NCBI RefSeq assembly: GCF_004569505.1
Contig: NZ_SPPK01000003.1
Coordinates: 372,001-436,000 of the forward strand
Direction: 5' to 3'
Source: Dysgonomonas mossii
GTDB lineage: Bacteria; Bacteroidota; Bacteroidia; Bacteroidales; Dysgonomonadaceae
Length of the DNA: 64,000 bases
Every line of letters begins with the position of its first letter. Position 1 is the first letter of the stretch. A program made the position numbers and the translations under genes. A model generated the notes under the pieces. That model saw only the letters and a list, made by a program, of their open reading frames with translations, was not told where the DNA came from and did not search any database. Shown here piece after piece: positions 34,441-43,540 of this stretch.

Positions 34441-35421
34441 TTATAATTTTTGCATTATAAATTCTCTTTGCTTGTTAAAATATTCGATTCGAACTAAATC
34501 CGCACTCCGTGTTATTAATGTAGAGTATCGTTTTAATGAATTAATCCAAGTTTTATGTACTTTACATATAGTCGGATCTTCAGTGTTTATACTGCAAAGG
34601 CCATATATGCGGAAATGTGTTACCTGATTATTATCCCATTCTAGAAATGTGTAAGTTGTATCTATGCTAATATTAGATATATAAACCGATATTTTTGAGG
34701 TTGGGCTAAATTTACCCGATGCAGTTTTTATTTCGAGGTCGTCAATCAAGTTCAAAAATTCTTCTTTCAACAAGTTGACCTCTTCGTTAGTTATTAAATT
34801 TAATTTGTAAAGAAAAACAATGTCTTCAACTATAGAATTAAAGGTGTTAGGATCAAATATAAAATCAGAGTCAATGGTATTATATTCTTTTACAAATTCA
34901 TGAGCAAGGTTGATTATTTCATCCGATACTTTATAGTCACTAAAGGACATCATATTTTCAACTGGTTGAGTTTGATACAACCATTTGTAAGATGGAATTC
35001 TCGCCAGATTTCTGTAATTGAGAAAAAACTGATAGGGCATCGTATTTGTTGCGATAGACATTTTAGCTTCAGGGTGTCTGTTTGCGAGTTTACACAATTC
35101 GACATGTCCATTTAATGTCTGTTTGAGGTTCTCCATAAGATGTTTTAAAGAAGTATCTTTTATCAGCATTTTTGTTTCAAACAAAATGCCATATTTTTCC
35201 ATTTTTTCAGGATTTACAATACTATCTAAAGATATGTCCAAGTCTTTGGATATTAGTATGAGTTCATCCAGATTGAATGTTATCTCTCCTCTTAGTCTGC
35301 GATATACAGCTTCTCGGCCTAACGATAACAAATCCATCAGGTAATGGGCTATTTTGACATTTTCGGGAAGTGCAGATTTGATTCTATACACCAAGTTGTT
35401 TACAACCTCTTTATTCATCAT
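34441..35421 (-). CDS. HTH regulator, paralogue of 33051-34046
   Basis: The 326-residue protein shares the block LLSLGREAVYRRLRGE(I/V)xFNxDELIxIS with its neighbour, together with KISVYISNISIDTTYTFLEW, FRIYGL and YSTLITRSADLVRIEYFNKQRE. The most conserved part is the N-terminal HTH-like region; the middle has diverged. It is followed by a separate promoter-sized gap before its paralogue, so the two are probably transcribed independently. The target genes are unknown. Confidence 0.6.
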   Translation of the reverse strand: MMNKEVVNNLVYRIKSALPENVKIAHYLMDLLSLGREAVYRRLRGEITFNLDELILISKDLDISLDSIVNPEKMEKYGILFETKMLIKDTSLKHLMENLKQTLNGHVELCKLANRHPEAKMSIATNTMPYQFFLNYRNLARIPSYKWLYQTQPVENMMSFSDYKVSDEIINLAHEFVKEYNTIDSDFIFDPNTFNSIVEDIVFLYKLNLITNEEVNLLKEEFLNLIDDLEIKTASGKFSPTSKISVYISNISIDTTYTFLEWDNNQVTHFRIYGLCSINTEDPTICKVHKTWINSLKRYSTLITRSADLVRIEYFNKQREFIMQKL

Positions 35422-35580
35422 AGACTTACATTTATTGAGATTGAGATATGTTTAGTGGTTAACTTTAATCTAAGTTTTAGTAAATCTTTTTTTATCGCAT
35501 AAATTTATCATATTTATTTTAAAAATTGGTATGGATTTTATTCAAGAATGTGTTATTTTATCACTTTTTTTTGAAAGCTC

Positions 35581-36069
35581 TTATAGTTGAGGTGAATCCC
35601 CGTATTCATCCAAAGTTTGCACATTTATGATTCTTTGATTGCTGCTGCCTCTGAATCGTAGCTCTTCGCTTCGCAGTGTTTCAATATATCTCCCGTCTAC
35701 CAAAAAATCGATAAAAGGAAGAATTAGAGAAAGCCTTTCCGATTTTAGAATGTTTTCATACAAAAATCCGGTATAACACCAGATGTTTTTGTCTGTTTCT
35801 GCTTTTATTCGTTGTGCAAGCTGTGTGAAACCTTCTACTTGAAACAGGGGATCTCCACCTGAAAAGGTAACGTTTGCGAATTCATCTTCTTTTATTATCT
35901 CTAATAGCTGATCAATGGTGTGTGGTATGCCATTTTCTATATTCCACGATTGGGGATTGTGGCATCCCGAACATCTGTGTGCACAACCCGCAGCGTAGAT
36001 GGCCGTTCTGAATCCGGGACCATCTACTGTGGTGTCATGTATAATGTTTAGTATTGATAATTTATTCAT
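35581..36069 (-). CDS. nrdG: Anaerobic ribonucleotide reductase activating protein
   Basis: This radical-SAM enzyme generates the glycyl radical on NrdD. The 162-residue protein has the cluster motif CAHRCSGC (C-x3-C-x2-C, about residues 29-36) followed by HNPQSW, and the SAM-binding FSGGDPLFQ. Its length and small size match NrdG. Its start overlaps the nrdD stop by 8 bp, so the two are co-translated under the upstream cobalamin riboswitch. Confidence 0.95.
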   Translation of the reverse strand: MNKLSILNIIHDTTVDGPGFRTAIYAAGCAHRCSGCHNPQSWNIENGIPHTIDQLLEIIKEDEFANVTFSGGDPLFQVEGFTQLAQRIKAETDKNIWCYTGFLYENILKSERLSLILPFIDFLVDGRYIETLRSEELRFRGSSNQRIINVQTLDEYGDSPQL

Positions 36070-38269
36070 GAATAATGCGGTCGTTTAACTCTGCCAGTTT
36101 TGCGCTGTTCCATCGGTCTGTTGTCCCTACCAGGTAACCTGTTATGCGTTGCAGGCGATCTATTTCGTCGCTACCGCATTTTGGGCATCGGGTGAGCTTT
36201 GTATCCGAATTTTCATAGCCGCATTTCAAACAACGATTGCGATTGTGATTGACTGATGCATACCCCATATTATATTTATCCATCATATCTACTACTGTCA
36301 ATATAGCATCGGGGTTGTGTGTGGCATCACCGTCTATCTCTACATAAAAGATATGTCCTCCTCGAGTTAGGTCATGATAGGGAGCCTCTGTCTTTGCTTT
36401 CTGATGTGCACTGCATTGGTAATATACGGGTACGTGATTGGAATTGGTATAATATTCACGATCTGTGATGCCCTTGATTAGCCCAAAGTCTTTTTTGTCT
36501 CGACGAGTAAAGCGTCCGGCGAGCCCTTCGGCAGGAGTTGCAAGTACACTGTAATTATGCTGATATTTTTCTGAGAATTCATTTACCCGATCTTTCATAT
36601 AAGTTATTATCTCCAGTCCGAGTTTTTGAGCTTGCTCATCTTCTCCATGATGCTTACCTACAAGTGCAACAAGAGCTTCGGCAAGTCCTATAAAACCAAT
36701 GCCCAATGTGCCTTGATTAATTACCTTCTCTATCGTGTTCTCATCTTTTACCTGCTCGCATCCTTCCCATAATACAGACATTAGTAATGGGAATTGTTTA
36801 GGAGCGGCAGTTTTCTGAAATTCGAAACGGCGATGCAATTGTAATGCTGTTAAGTCGAGTATCTGGTTTAGTTTGCTGTAGAAGCAATCTATTCTTTCTT
36901 TTTCATTTTCTATATTTCTGCATTCTAAGGCAATGCGTACAAGATTGATGGTGGAGAAAGAGAGATTCCCCCGTCCGATAGATGTCTTTTTCCCAAAGCG
37001 ATTTTCGAATACGCGTGTCCGACAACCCATTGTAGCTACTTCGTGTTCAAATCGCCGAGGATCGTCTGCTTTCCAGTCTTCATGTTGGTTGAATGTCGCA
37101 TCTAGATTCAAGAAGTTAGGGAAGAAACGGCGGGCACTTACTTTGCTTGCTAATATATAAAGGTCATAGTTTTTGTCGTCCGGCAAATAGTTTACGCCTC
37201 GCTTCTTTTTCCATATTTGTATAGGGAAAATAGCCGTTACGCCACTTCCTACTCCTTCGTATGTACTGTGGAGTAATTCGCGAATAATGCAGCGCCCTTC
37301 AGCGGAGGTGTCCGTTCCGTAATTGACCGAACTGAATACGACCTGATTTCCTCCACGAGAATGGATTGTGTTCATATTGTGAATAAAGGCCTCCATCGAT
37401 TGGTGAACTCTGCTCACTGTTCTGTTTATAGCATGCTGTATAATTCGTTTGTCTCCTGCTAAATCTTTGACGCAACAAGGGATATAATCTTCTATTTCTG
37501 TTTCGTACAAATGTTTGTATTCTATTCCTGTAGCTTGTTCGAGAACTTTTATTTCTTCAATAAAGCTTTTACGTACAAATGGAGCTAAATAAAAATCGAA
37601 AGCAGGAATAGCCTGTCCGCCATGCATCTCATTTTGCGCTGTTTCCAGAGAGATACAACCTAGCATACTGGCTGTCTCGATGCGTTTTGCGGGACGAGAT
37701 TCTCCATGTCCTGCAAAAAAACCATTCTGTAATATTTTATCTAAAGGATGTTGTACGCAAGTAAGACTTTTAGTCGGATAATAATCTTTGTCGTGTATAT
37801 GCAGATAGTTGAGGCGAACAGCTTCTTTTACCTCCGGCAATAATAAATAATCATCCACAAATGGTTTGGTGGTTTCGCTAGCAAACTTCATCATCATGCC
37901 GGCAGGAGTATCGGCATTCATGTTTGCATTTTCGCGCGTGATATCGTTTGATTTGGTATCTATAATTTCCAGAAACATGTCTCGCGTTTTTGCTTTGCGG
38001 GCAATGCTGCGTTTGTCACGATAGGCGATGTATTTTTTTGCCACCTCTTTGCGGGGGCTTTTCATCAATTCCATTTCTACCATATCTTGTATCTGCTCCA
38101 CTGTCATCTGCTCATTTCCTTGACAGGATACATAGTCTGTAATCCGTCTGATTAAAGTGGAATCTTCTCCTTGTTCGGTGTGTAGCATGGCTTTGCGAAC
38201 TGCTGCCATGATTTTTTCCTCATTAAAACCGACGATACGTCCGTCTCTTTTTACAACTGTCTGAATCAT
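36062..38269 (-). CDS. nrdD: Anaerobic (class III) ribonucleoside-triphosphate reductase
   Basis: The oxygen-sensitive enzyme makes deoxyribonucleotides under anaerobic conditions without B12. The 735-residue protein has an ATP-cone regulatory domain (1-92, starting VVKRDGRIVGFNEEKIMAAV), a glycyl-radical catalytic domain and a C-terminal zinc ribbon (CLKCGYE and CPKCGSD). The radical glycine lies in RITGYLVGT near residue 711. A cobalamin riboswitch lies in its leader, which fits repression of a B12-independent reductase when B12 can support a class II enzyme elsewhere in the genome. Confidence 0.97.
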   Translation of the reverse strand: MIQTVVKRDGRIVGFNEEKIMAAVRKAMLHTEQGEDSTLIRRITDYVSCQGNEQMTVEQIQDMVEMELMKSPRKEVAKKYIAYRDKRSIARKAKTRDMFLEIIDTKSNDITRENANMNADTPAGMMMKFASETTKPFVDDYLLLPEVKEAVRLNYLHIHDKDYYPTKSLTCVQHPLDKILQNGFFAGHGESRPAKRIETASMLGCISLETAQNEMHGGQAIPAFDFYLAPFVRKSFIEEIKVLEQATGIEYKHLYETEIEDYIPCCVKDLAGDKRIIQHAINRTVSRVHQSMEAFIHNMNTIHSRGGNQVVFSSVNYGTDTSAEGRCIIRELLHSTYEGVGSGVTAIFPIQIWKKKRGVNYLPDDKNYDLYILASKVSARRFFPNFLNLDATFNQHEDWKADDPRRFEHEVATMGCRTRVFENRFGKKTSIGRGNLSFSTINLVRIALECRNIENEKERIDCFYSKLNQILDLTALQLHRRFEFQKTAAPKQFPLLMSVLWEGCEQVKDENTIEKVINQGTLGIGFIGLAEALVALVGKHHGEDEQAQKLGLEIITYMKDRVNEFSEKYQHNYSVLATPAEGLAGRFTRRDKKDFGLIKGITDREYYTNSNHVPVYYQCSAHQKAKTEAPYHDLTRGGHIFYVEIDGDATHNPDAILTVVDMMDKYNMGYASVNHNRNRCLKCGYENSDTKLTRCPKCGSDEIDRLQRITGYLVGTTDRWNSAKLAELNDRIIHE

Positions 38270-38372
38270 ATTCGTTATCGTTTATACTTTTATTGTATCA
38301 ATTAAAATATAACTGACAGGAGCAGGGAAGTACACAGACTTATTTGGAGTTAATATGTTGTATAATTCTGCT

Positions 38373-38390
38373 GCTTTTCTCCCGAAAGCT
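38373..38390 (-). promoter_or_regulatory. Putative P13 regulatory hairpin of the nrdD riboswitch
   Basis: On the minus strand AGCTTTCGGGAGAAAAGC forms a small hairpin with CGGG in its loop, complementary to the CCCCG loop L5 in the aptamer. That is the kissing-loop pair expected of a cobalamin riboswitch. Confidence 0.6.
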
Positions 38391-38397
38391 AGAATGT

Positions 38398-38564
38398 ATA
38401 TACGGCAGGTCTTCTGACTTATTTCGCAGTTGGTAACCTTCCCATCAGTATTCGTTGACAGTGGTGTGAGAGTCCAACTACCTTTCTGAAATTTACAGCT
38501 ACGGGGATAGTTCAGGTCTTTCACCTGATTCCCTTTTCATCCGATTATATTCGGAACCGTATAT
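38398..38564 (-). ncRNA. Cobalamin riboswitch upstream of nrdDG
   Basis: On the minus strand the conserved blocks occur in order: GGGAATCAGGTGAAAGACCT, a CCCCGTAGCTGTAA loop region, CCACTG, GGGAAGG and AGTCAGAAGACCTGCC. A closing P1 stem pairs ATATACGG (38557-38564) with CCGTATAT (38398-38405). It precedes nrdD by about 130 bp. An apparent 80-codon ORF in the same interval is an artefact of this RNA. Confidence 0.95.
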
Positions 38565-38569
38565 GTTAA

Positions 38570-38577
38570 CAAAGTTA
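38570..38577 (-). promoter_or_regulatory. -7 promoter box of nrdDG
   Basis: TAACTTTG on the minus strand, 6 bp before the riboswitch. The same TATAACTTTGT core precedes the pflB riboswitch. Confidence 0.6.
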
Positions 38578-38787
38578 TATGATTTTACTTAATAAAAGAC
38601 TTGATTGGATATTTTATTTAAGTGTTTTCTGTTTTAAGTTTTCTCTTTTTTGTTGTTAATTAGCTCATTATGAGTTTGTTGTAATTTTATTATTGTTGAA
38701 AAGTTTTCTAAAAATAAAATTTTAGATTCTTATTGATGATCTTTTTTTGTTTTTGTAATGAAAAATGTTTTATGAATAATCTATATG

Positions 38788-39507
38788 TCAGACCTTAAGT
38801 CCATAATTTCGGAAAATATTTTCAGCCTCCTCTATTTCCGACTGTTCGGGAGGTGCAATGTCTTTAAGCTTGTAGTCTTCACCTAACTGCTCCCATTTAT
38901 GTAATCCCATTTGATGAAAAGGTAAAATATCTACTCGCTGTACATTTTTATATTCAGAAACTTGTTTTGCCCAGTCATTCAGGTCTTTTTCATCGTCGGT
39001 GAAGCCCGGAACGAGCACATATCTTAGCCAGGCAGGTTTTTCAATTTCTGAGAGGTACTGCATGAAGCGAAGTGTTGGCTCCAGCTGTTTTGCTGTGAGG
39101 TTTTTATATTTATCAGGATTGATATGTTTAATGTCTAGCAGTACAAGATCTGTGTGCTCTAAAACTTCCTTTACCTTATCATTTAATATATATCCTGATG
39201 TGTCTATAGCTGTATGTAAACCTTCATTTTTACACATCTTAAACAGCTCAATAATGAACTGGGGTTGCAGCAGGGGTTCTCCTCCCGAAATGGTTATGCC
39301 CCCATTGCGTATGAAGTTTTTTACCTTCTTTACTTCTTCAAAAGCCTCTTCCGGAGCTAGTTCGTACTTCTTATCGTTCATATTCCATGTGTCTGGATTA
39401 TGGCAATAGAGGCAACGAAGAGGGCAGCCTTGCATAAAAAATACAAATCTTATACCTGGGCCGTCTTTAGTTCCAAAAGATTCGAAAGAATGAATTAAAC
39501 CTTTCAT
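38788..39507 (-). CDS. pflA: Pyruvate formate-lyase activating enzyme
   Basis: This radical-SAM enzyme installs the glycyl radical on PflB. The 239-residue protein has the cluster motif CPLRCLYC followed by HNPDTW (about residues 29-40), the SAM-binding TISGGEPLLQ and the C-terminal VDILPFHQMG block typical of PflA. It is 82 bp downstream of pflB, with a hairpin between them, and reads in the same direction. Confidence 0.95.
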   Translation of the reverse strand: MKGLIHSFESFGTKDGPGIRFVFFMQGCPLRCLYCHNPDTWNMNDKKYELAPEEAFEEVKKVKNFIRNGGITISGGEPLLQPQFIIELFKMCKNEGLHTAIDTSGYILNDKVKEVLEHTDLVLLDIKHINPDKYKNLTAKQLEPTLRFMQYLSEIEKPAWLRYVLVPGFTDDEKDLNDWAKQVSEYKNVQRVDILPFHQMGLHKWEQLGEDYKLKDIAPPEQSEIEEAENIFRNYGLKV

Positions 39508-39531
39508 TATTTATTTTCTTCCTACTAAGTG

Positions 39532-39575
39532 AAGTTGCCCCAAAAGTGTTTTTTGTTTTAGGGGCAACTTTTTGG
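39532..39575. terminator. Hairpin between pflB and pflA
   Basis: AAGTTGCCCC (39532-39541) pairs with GGGGCAACTT (39561-39570), a 10-bp stem with a 19-nt loop. The T run is on the plus strand, so for the minus-strand operon this looks more like an RNA-stability or partial termination element that keeps pflA lower than pflB. Confidence 0.55.
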
Positions 39576-39589
39576 TTATTAACGGAGTA

Positions 39590-41821
39590 TCAGAACGATG
39601 TAGTAATTGTTCTGTTTATAACATCCAATTGCTGCTCTTTTGTAAGTTTTACGAAATTAACAGCATAACCTGATACACGTATTGTCAACTGAGGATATTT
39701 TTCAGGATGTTCCATCGCGTCGATAAGTAGATTCCTGTCAAATACATTAACGTTGAGATGGTGACCTGTTTGTAAGAAGTAACCATCAAGAAGTCCGCTG
39801 AGGTTTTGAGCTTCTTCTTTTCTGTTTTTACCCAATGTATTTGGTGTGATAGCGAAAGTATATGAAATGCCATCATTTGCATGAGCAAACGGAAGCTTCG
39901 CTACAGATGAAAGTGATGCTACAGCTCCTCTGGTATCACGCCCATGCATAGGGTTGGCTCCCGGAGCAAAAGGTGTTCCTCCACGTCGTCCGTCAGGGGT
40001 GTTTCCTGTTTTCTTTCCGTAAACAACATTTGAAGTGATGGTCAATACCGACTGTGTAGGTATCGCATCTTTATACATCTTACGTTTACGGATTTTGCTC
40101 ATGAACTTTTCTACTATTTCCACAGCAAACCTGTCGGTCTTGTCATCGTTATTTCCAAACGGAACATAATCTTTTTCTATAATATAGTCGACTGCGTCAC
40201 CTTCTTCATTTCTTACGATGCGTACTTTCCCATACTTGATAGCAGCAAAAGAGTCAGCGATAATGGACAACCCCGAAACGCCGAATGCTTGTGTCCGAAC
40301 GATATCAACATCATGCAAAGCCATTTCTAAAGCCTCGTATGAATATTTATCGTGCATATAATGGATGATATTTAATGCCTTTACGTAAGTTTCGGCAACC
40401 CAATCTAAGGTGCGGTCAAATTTCTCCCACACTTCTTCAAAGTCAAGATACTCTCCTGATACCTTTTCTACCCAGTGCTTTGGTAATACTTGCGCTTTGG
40501 TTATTTCGTCTTTACCTCCGTTGATTGTATATAGTAGAGCCTTTGGTAAGTTCGCTCTTGCCCCGAAGAATTGCATCTGGTGCCCTATTCGCATCGGCGA
40601 TACACAACATGCGATACCGTAATCATCGCCTAGTTGAGGACGCATCAGGTCGTCATTCTCGTACTGGAGTGATGACGTGTCGATAGAAACTTTGGCACAA
40701 TAATGCTTCCAGCTTTCGGGTAAACGGTCGCTCCATAATATTGTTAGATTAGGTTCGGGTGCAGGCCCTAGGTTGTATAGTGTATGAAGCATACGGTAGC
40801 TATTTTTCGTAACCATCGACTTTCCGTTGTTTGTCATACCTCCGATCGATTCGGTTACCCATACAGGATCTCCCGAAAATAGTTCATTATATTCATTGGT
40901 GCGAAGATAACGGACTATGCGTAACTTCATTACAAAATGATCAATAAGCTCTTGTGCGTCTATCTCGGTTATTAAGCCTGCTTGTAAATCTCTTTCGATA
41001 TATATATCGAGGAAAGTAGTTACACGTCCGAGGCTCATCGCTGCACCATTTTGGTCTTTGATAGCACCCAGGTATCCAAAGTATGTCCATTGGATAGCTT
41101 CTTGGGCTGTATTCGCCGGTTGAGAAATGTCGAAGCCATACGAAGCAGCCATACGTTTCAAGGCTAGTAATGCTTCTATTTGCGAACTTAGCTCTTCACG
41201 AAGACGAATCAGATCGTCTGTCATCACAATTGGGTCACATTCTTGGAAACGTTTTTCTCGCTCTGAGATTAATCGATCTACACCGTAAAGAGCTACTCTG
41301 CGGTAATCGCCGATAATACGTCCACGTCCGTAAGCATCGGGTAGGCCCGTTAACAATCCATTGCTTCTGGCTCTGCGGATGCTGTCGGTATAAGCAGCGA
41401 ATACACCTTCGTTGTGTGTGCGTCTGTATTTTGAGAATATTTCTTCTGTCCCTTTGTCGAGTTTATAACCATATTCGGCCAAACTCTGTTTCACCATACG
41501 GAGACCTCCGTTAGGGAATATTGCTCTTTTTAGCGGTTTGTCTGTTTGAACCCCTACAATTTTTTCCAGCTCTTGGTCTATATATCCGGGTCCATAAGCA
41601 TCAATTTGAGAAGGTATTCGAGTCTCGGCATCATATATGCCTTTCTCTTTTTCTTCAATAAACATTGTGCTTAACTTTTCCCATAGCTTGATTGTTGCTT
41701 CAGTAGGGTTTTGTAGAAAAGATTCGTCTCCTGTGTATTCTTTATAGTTTTGGAGTATAAAATCATTTACATTGATTTCCTCTTGCCACCGTGTGCCTTT
41801 AAAGTTTTTATATGCTTCCAT
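39590..41821 (-). CDS. pflB: Pyruvate formate-lyase (formate C-acetyltransferase)
   Basis: The enzyme cleaves pyruvate with CoA to acetyl-CoA and formate in anaerobic cells. The 743-residue protein has the active-site Cys-Cys pair in [13 protein letters not shown] and the glycyl-radical site RVSGYAVNF near the C-terminus. [19 protein letters not shown] is also typical. It carries its own cobalamin riboswitch in a 370-nt leader, which is unusual for this enzyme. The cognate activase follows. Confidence 0.97.
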   Translation of the reverse strand: MEAYKNFKGTRWQEEINVNDFILQNYKEYTGDESFLQNPTEATIKLWEKLSTMFIEEKEKGIYDAETRIPSQIDAYGPGYIDQELEKIVGVQTDKPLKRAIFPNGGLRMVKQSLAEYGYKLDKGTEEIFSKYRRTHNEGVFAAYTDSIRRARSNGLLTGLPDAYGRGRIIGDYRRVALYGVDRLISEREKRFQECDPIVMTDDLIRLREELSSQIEALLALKRMAASYGFDISQPANTAQEAIQWTYFGYLGAIKDQNGAAMSLGRVTTFLDIYIERDLQAGLITEIDAQELIDHFVMKLRIVRYLRTNEYNELFSGDPVWVTESIGGMTNNGKSMVTKNSYRMLHTLYNLGPAPEPNLTILWSDRLPESWKHYCAKVSIDTSSLQYENDDLMRPQLGDDYGIACCVSPMRIGHQMQFFGARANLPKALLYTINGGKDEITKAQVLPKHWVEKVSGEYLDFEEVWEKFDRTLDWVAETYVKALNIIHYMHDKYSYEALEMALHDVDIVRTQAFGVSGLSIIADSFAAIKYGKVRIVRNEEGDAVDYIIEKDYVPFGNNDDKTDRFAVEIVEKFMSKIRKRKMYKDAIPTQSVLTITSNVVYGKKTGNTPDGRRGGTPFAPGANPMHGRDTRGAVASLSSVAKLPFAHANDGISYTFAITPNTLGKNRKEEAQNLSGLLDGYFLQTGHHLNVNVFDRNLLIDAMEHPEKYPQLTIRVSGYAVNFVKLTKEQQLDVINRTITTSF

Positions 41822-41974
41822 TTGATTATAAAATAAATTTCTAAGTACTCAATTTTCAGAGCTTACGTGGAATAGAATAAGAAATAAATACAGACGTATT
41901 TAAATAAATGTAACAGAATAAAAATAAAATAGAGAAGGCTTTTTCTATTTGAAAAAATCCCATCCTAAATCTTC

Positions 41975-41994
41975 AGCTTTATTCCTCGAAAGCT
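41975..41994 (-). promoter_or_regulatory. Putative P13 hairpin of the pflB riboswitch
   Basis: On the minus strand AGCTTTCGAGGAATAAAGCT forms a 6-bp stem in the same position as the nrdD one. Its CGAG loop matches the ACCCG loop L5 less well, with one C-A mismatch in four pairs. Confidence 0.5.
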
Positions 41995-42003
41995 TCAAAC
42001 TAT

Positions 42004-42183
42004 ATGGTCTTGGCAGGTCTTCTGACTTACTTTATCTTTGAGCATCCTTCCCATTCAGTGTAAGAACAGTGGATAGAGTATTGTTCAAAGTCTTTGGAGG
42101 AGCTTACAGCAGCGGGTCTGTCCAGGATTTTCACCTGATTCCCTTTTCATCATTTTCTATGGATATAGTAAATGACACCAAAA
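42004..42183 (-). ncRNA. Cobalamin riboswitch upstream of pflB
   Basis: The minus strand shows GGGAATCAGGTGAAAATCCT, ACCCGCTGCTGTAAG, CCACTG, GGGAAGG and AAGTCAGAAGACCTGCC in order. A P1 stem pairs GGTTTTGG (42176-42183) with CCAAGACC (42004-42011), with one G-U. It is 183 bp before the pflB start, with no other gene between. Confidence 0.95.
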
Positions 42184-42188
42184 CCTGT

Positions 42189-42196
42189 GACAAAGT
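42189..42196 (-). promoter_or_regulatory. -7 promoter box of pflBA
   Basis: TAACTTTG on the minus strand, 6 bp before the riboswitch, in the same sequence context as the nrdD promoter. Confidence 0.6.
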
Positions 42197-42332
42197 TATA
42201 TGTTTTTAAGCATAAAAATAAACATTTAATATAAAAATGCTTATTGATTGAGACTCCTCTCTTTTTGTTTTCTTTTATATCTTTTTGTATAGGAAAAAAT
42301 AAAAAAGATGTGCTATTTATTATTTTTTCCTA

Positions 42333-42340
42333 TACCTTTG
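42333..42340 (+). promoter_or_regulatory. -7 promoter box of the thrE-like operon
   Basis: TACCTTTG matches TAnnTTTG, 36 bp before the plus-strand riboswitch. Confidence 0.6.
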
Positions 42341-42375
42341 CCTTCCGAAAGTTCTTTATCATTATTCTTCAACCG

Positions 42376-42533
42376 CTAAGGTGCCTCAGATATTGAGGAG
42401 AATAGGGAATCAGGTGAAAGTCCTGAGCTGTCGCGCAACTGTAATCACCGCGAAAGTTTCTATTTAAAATCCACTGTTTCGTATAGAGATGGGAAGGAAA
42501 ATAGAAATGGTGAAAGCCAGGATACCTGCCTTA
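42376..42533 (+). ncRNA. Cobalamin riboswitch upstream of a ThrE-type exporter
   Basis: The plus strand shows the full canonical set: AAGGTGCC, AATAGGGAATCAGGTGAAAG, TCGCGCAACTGTAATC, CCACTG, GGGAAGG and AAGCCAGGATACCTGCCTT. P1 pairs TAAGG with CCTTA. The first coding gene downstream is the ThrE-like gene at 42698. Confidence 0.95.
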
Positions 42534-42540
42534 AATCGGA

Positions 42541-42572
42541 TTGACAATGCTTCGCGATAAAAGTGTTATGTC
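42541..42572 (+). promoter_or_regulatory. Putative P13 hairpin of the thrE-like riboswitch
   Basis: A stem-loop with CGCGA in the loop (42553-42557) follows the aptamer. CGCGA is fully complementary to TCGCG in the aptamer loop L5, the expected kissing-loop contact. Confidence 0.5.
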
Positions 42573-42697
42573 TAATAATTTCATTCATCCCTCTTGTCGG
42601 AGGAGATGTTATTATCCAGGTGTGTTCTTATTGCAGCATTGAGAAGTTCAAAAGAGCTTTTTACATTTATGTTTAATCGTAAAAAGTTTAGAAAGAA

Positions 42698-43540
42698 ATG
42701 CGCGCAAACATTCTTGATTATTCGCATGTTGATGATCGATGTGCAGATGTAGAAAACACACGTTCAGACAAAGAGTTGTCGTTGAAGGAATTTGTAGGCA
42801 TCATATTGGAGGTCAGTACCCTGTTGCTTGAATCGGGAGCCCACTGTGAAAGAATTAATAGGAATGTACAACTTATAGCACAGAAGACAAACTATAAAGT
42901 AGAAATGCTGATATCATTTACTGCTGTATCGGTATCGGTAACCGATATGGATAATGAGGAAAACATAGTAACGGCCAATAAAAAGATAATACATCATGGG
43001 GTACACTTTGGAATACTCACCAATACCAGTCTGCTGACATGGGAGCTTGCCGAAGACCGGATTTCTTTGCAGGAGTTGCACCAGCGTATAAAAAGGTTGA
43101 AGGATACCTCTCGTTATTCCGTTTGGCTTGTTCGCCTGTTTATTGGAATAGCTTGCGGATCGTTATGCCTACTGGCCGGAGGGAATTTAATAGATGGGGC
43201 TTTTGCTTTTTTAGCCTCATTCGTGGGGCTTGCGGTGCGTCAGGAGATGATTAAAAGAAAGTTTAACCTAATGGTTATTGTTATCTGTTCAGCGTTTGTG
43301 ACAACAACCATATCAGGATTGAATATCTTATCAGGATTTGGTTATTTGCCTCAAACATCTATTGCTACTTCTGTATTATTCCTTATTCCGGGAGTTCCTC
43401 TGATAAATAGTATAATCGATTTGCTTGAAGGGTATATTCCTACAGGTATAGCCCGTGGAGCATTCGGCGGATTTATTCTCTTATGTATCGCTGTGGGGAT
43501 GTTTATTAGTATGACAATAATAGGAATAAGTAATTTTTGA
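42698..43540 (+). CDS. ThrE-type threonine/serine exporter, large subunit
   Basis: The 280-residue inner-membrane protein has a soluble N-terminal part with the family signature SGAHCERINRNVQLIA (about 47-62) and a later HHGVHFGILTNTSLLTW. About five transmembrane helices follow (from about residue 147). Family members export threonine or serine when joined with a small ThrE_2-type protein, here the next gene. Control by a cobalamin riboswitch raises other possibilities, such as a link to the threonine-derived aminopropanol arm of B12 or an unknown substrate. The direction of transport is inferred from the family. Confidence 0.8.
   Translation: MRANILDYSHVDDRCADVENTRSDKELSLKEFVGIILEVSTLLLESGAHCERINRNVQLIAQKTNYKVEMLISFTAVSVSVTDMDNEENIVTANKKIIHHGVHFGILTNTSLLTWELAEDRISLQELHQRIKRLKDTSRYSVWLVRLFIGIACGSLCLLAGGNLIDGAFAFLASFVGLAVRQEMIKRKFNLMVIVICSAFVTTTISGLNILSGFGYLPQTSIATSVLFLIPGVPLINSIIDLLEGYIPTGIARGAFGGFILLCIAVGMFISMTIIGISNF

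Noticed and set aside
38282..38524. 80-codon ORF on the minus strand upstream of nrdD
   Set aside because: It lies almost wholly inside the cobalamin riboswitch, and the sequence is explained by conserved RNA blocks.
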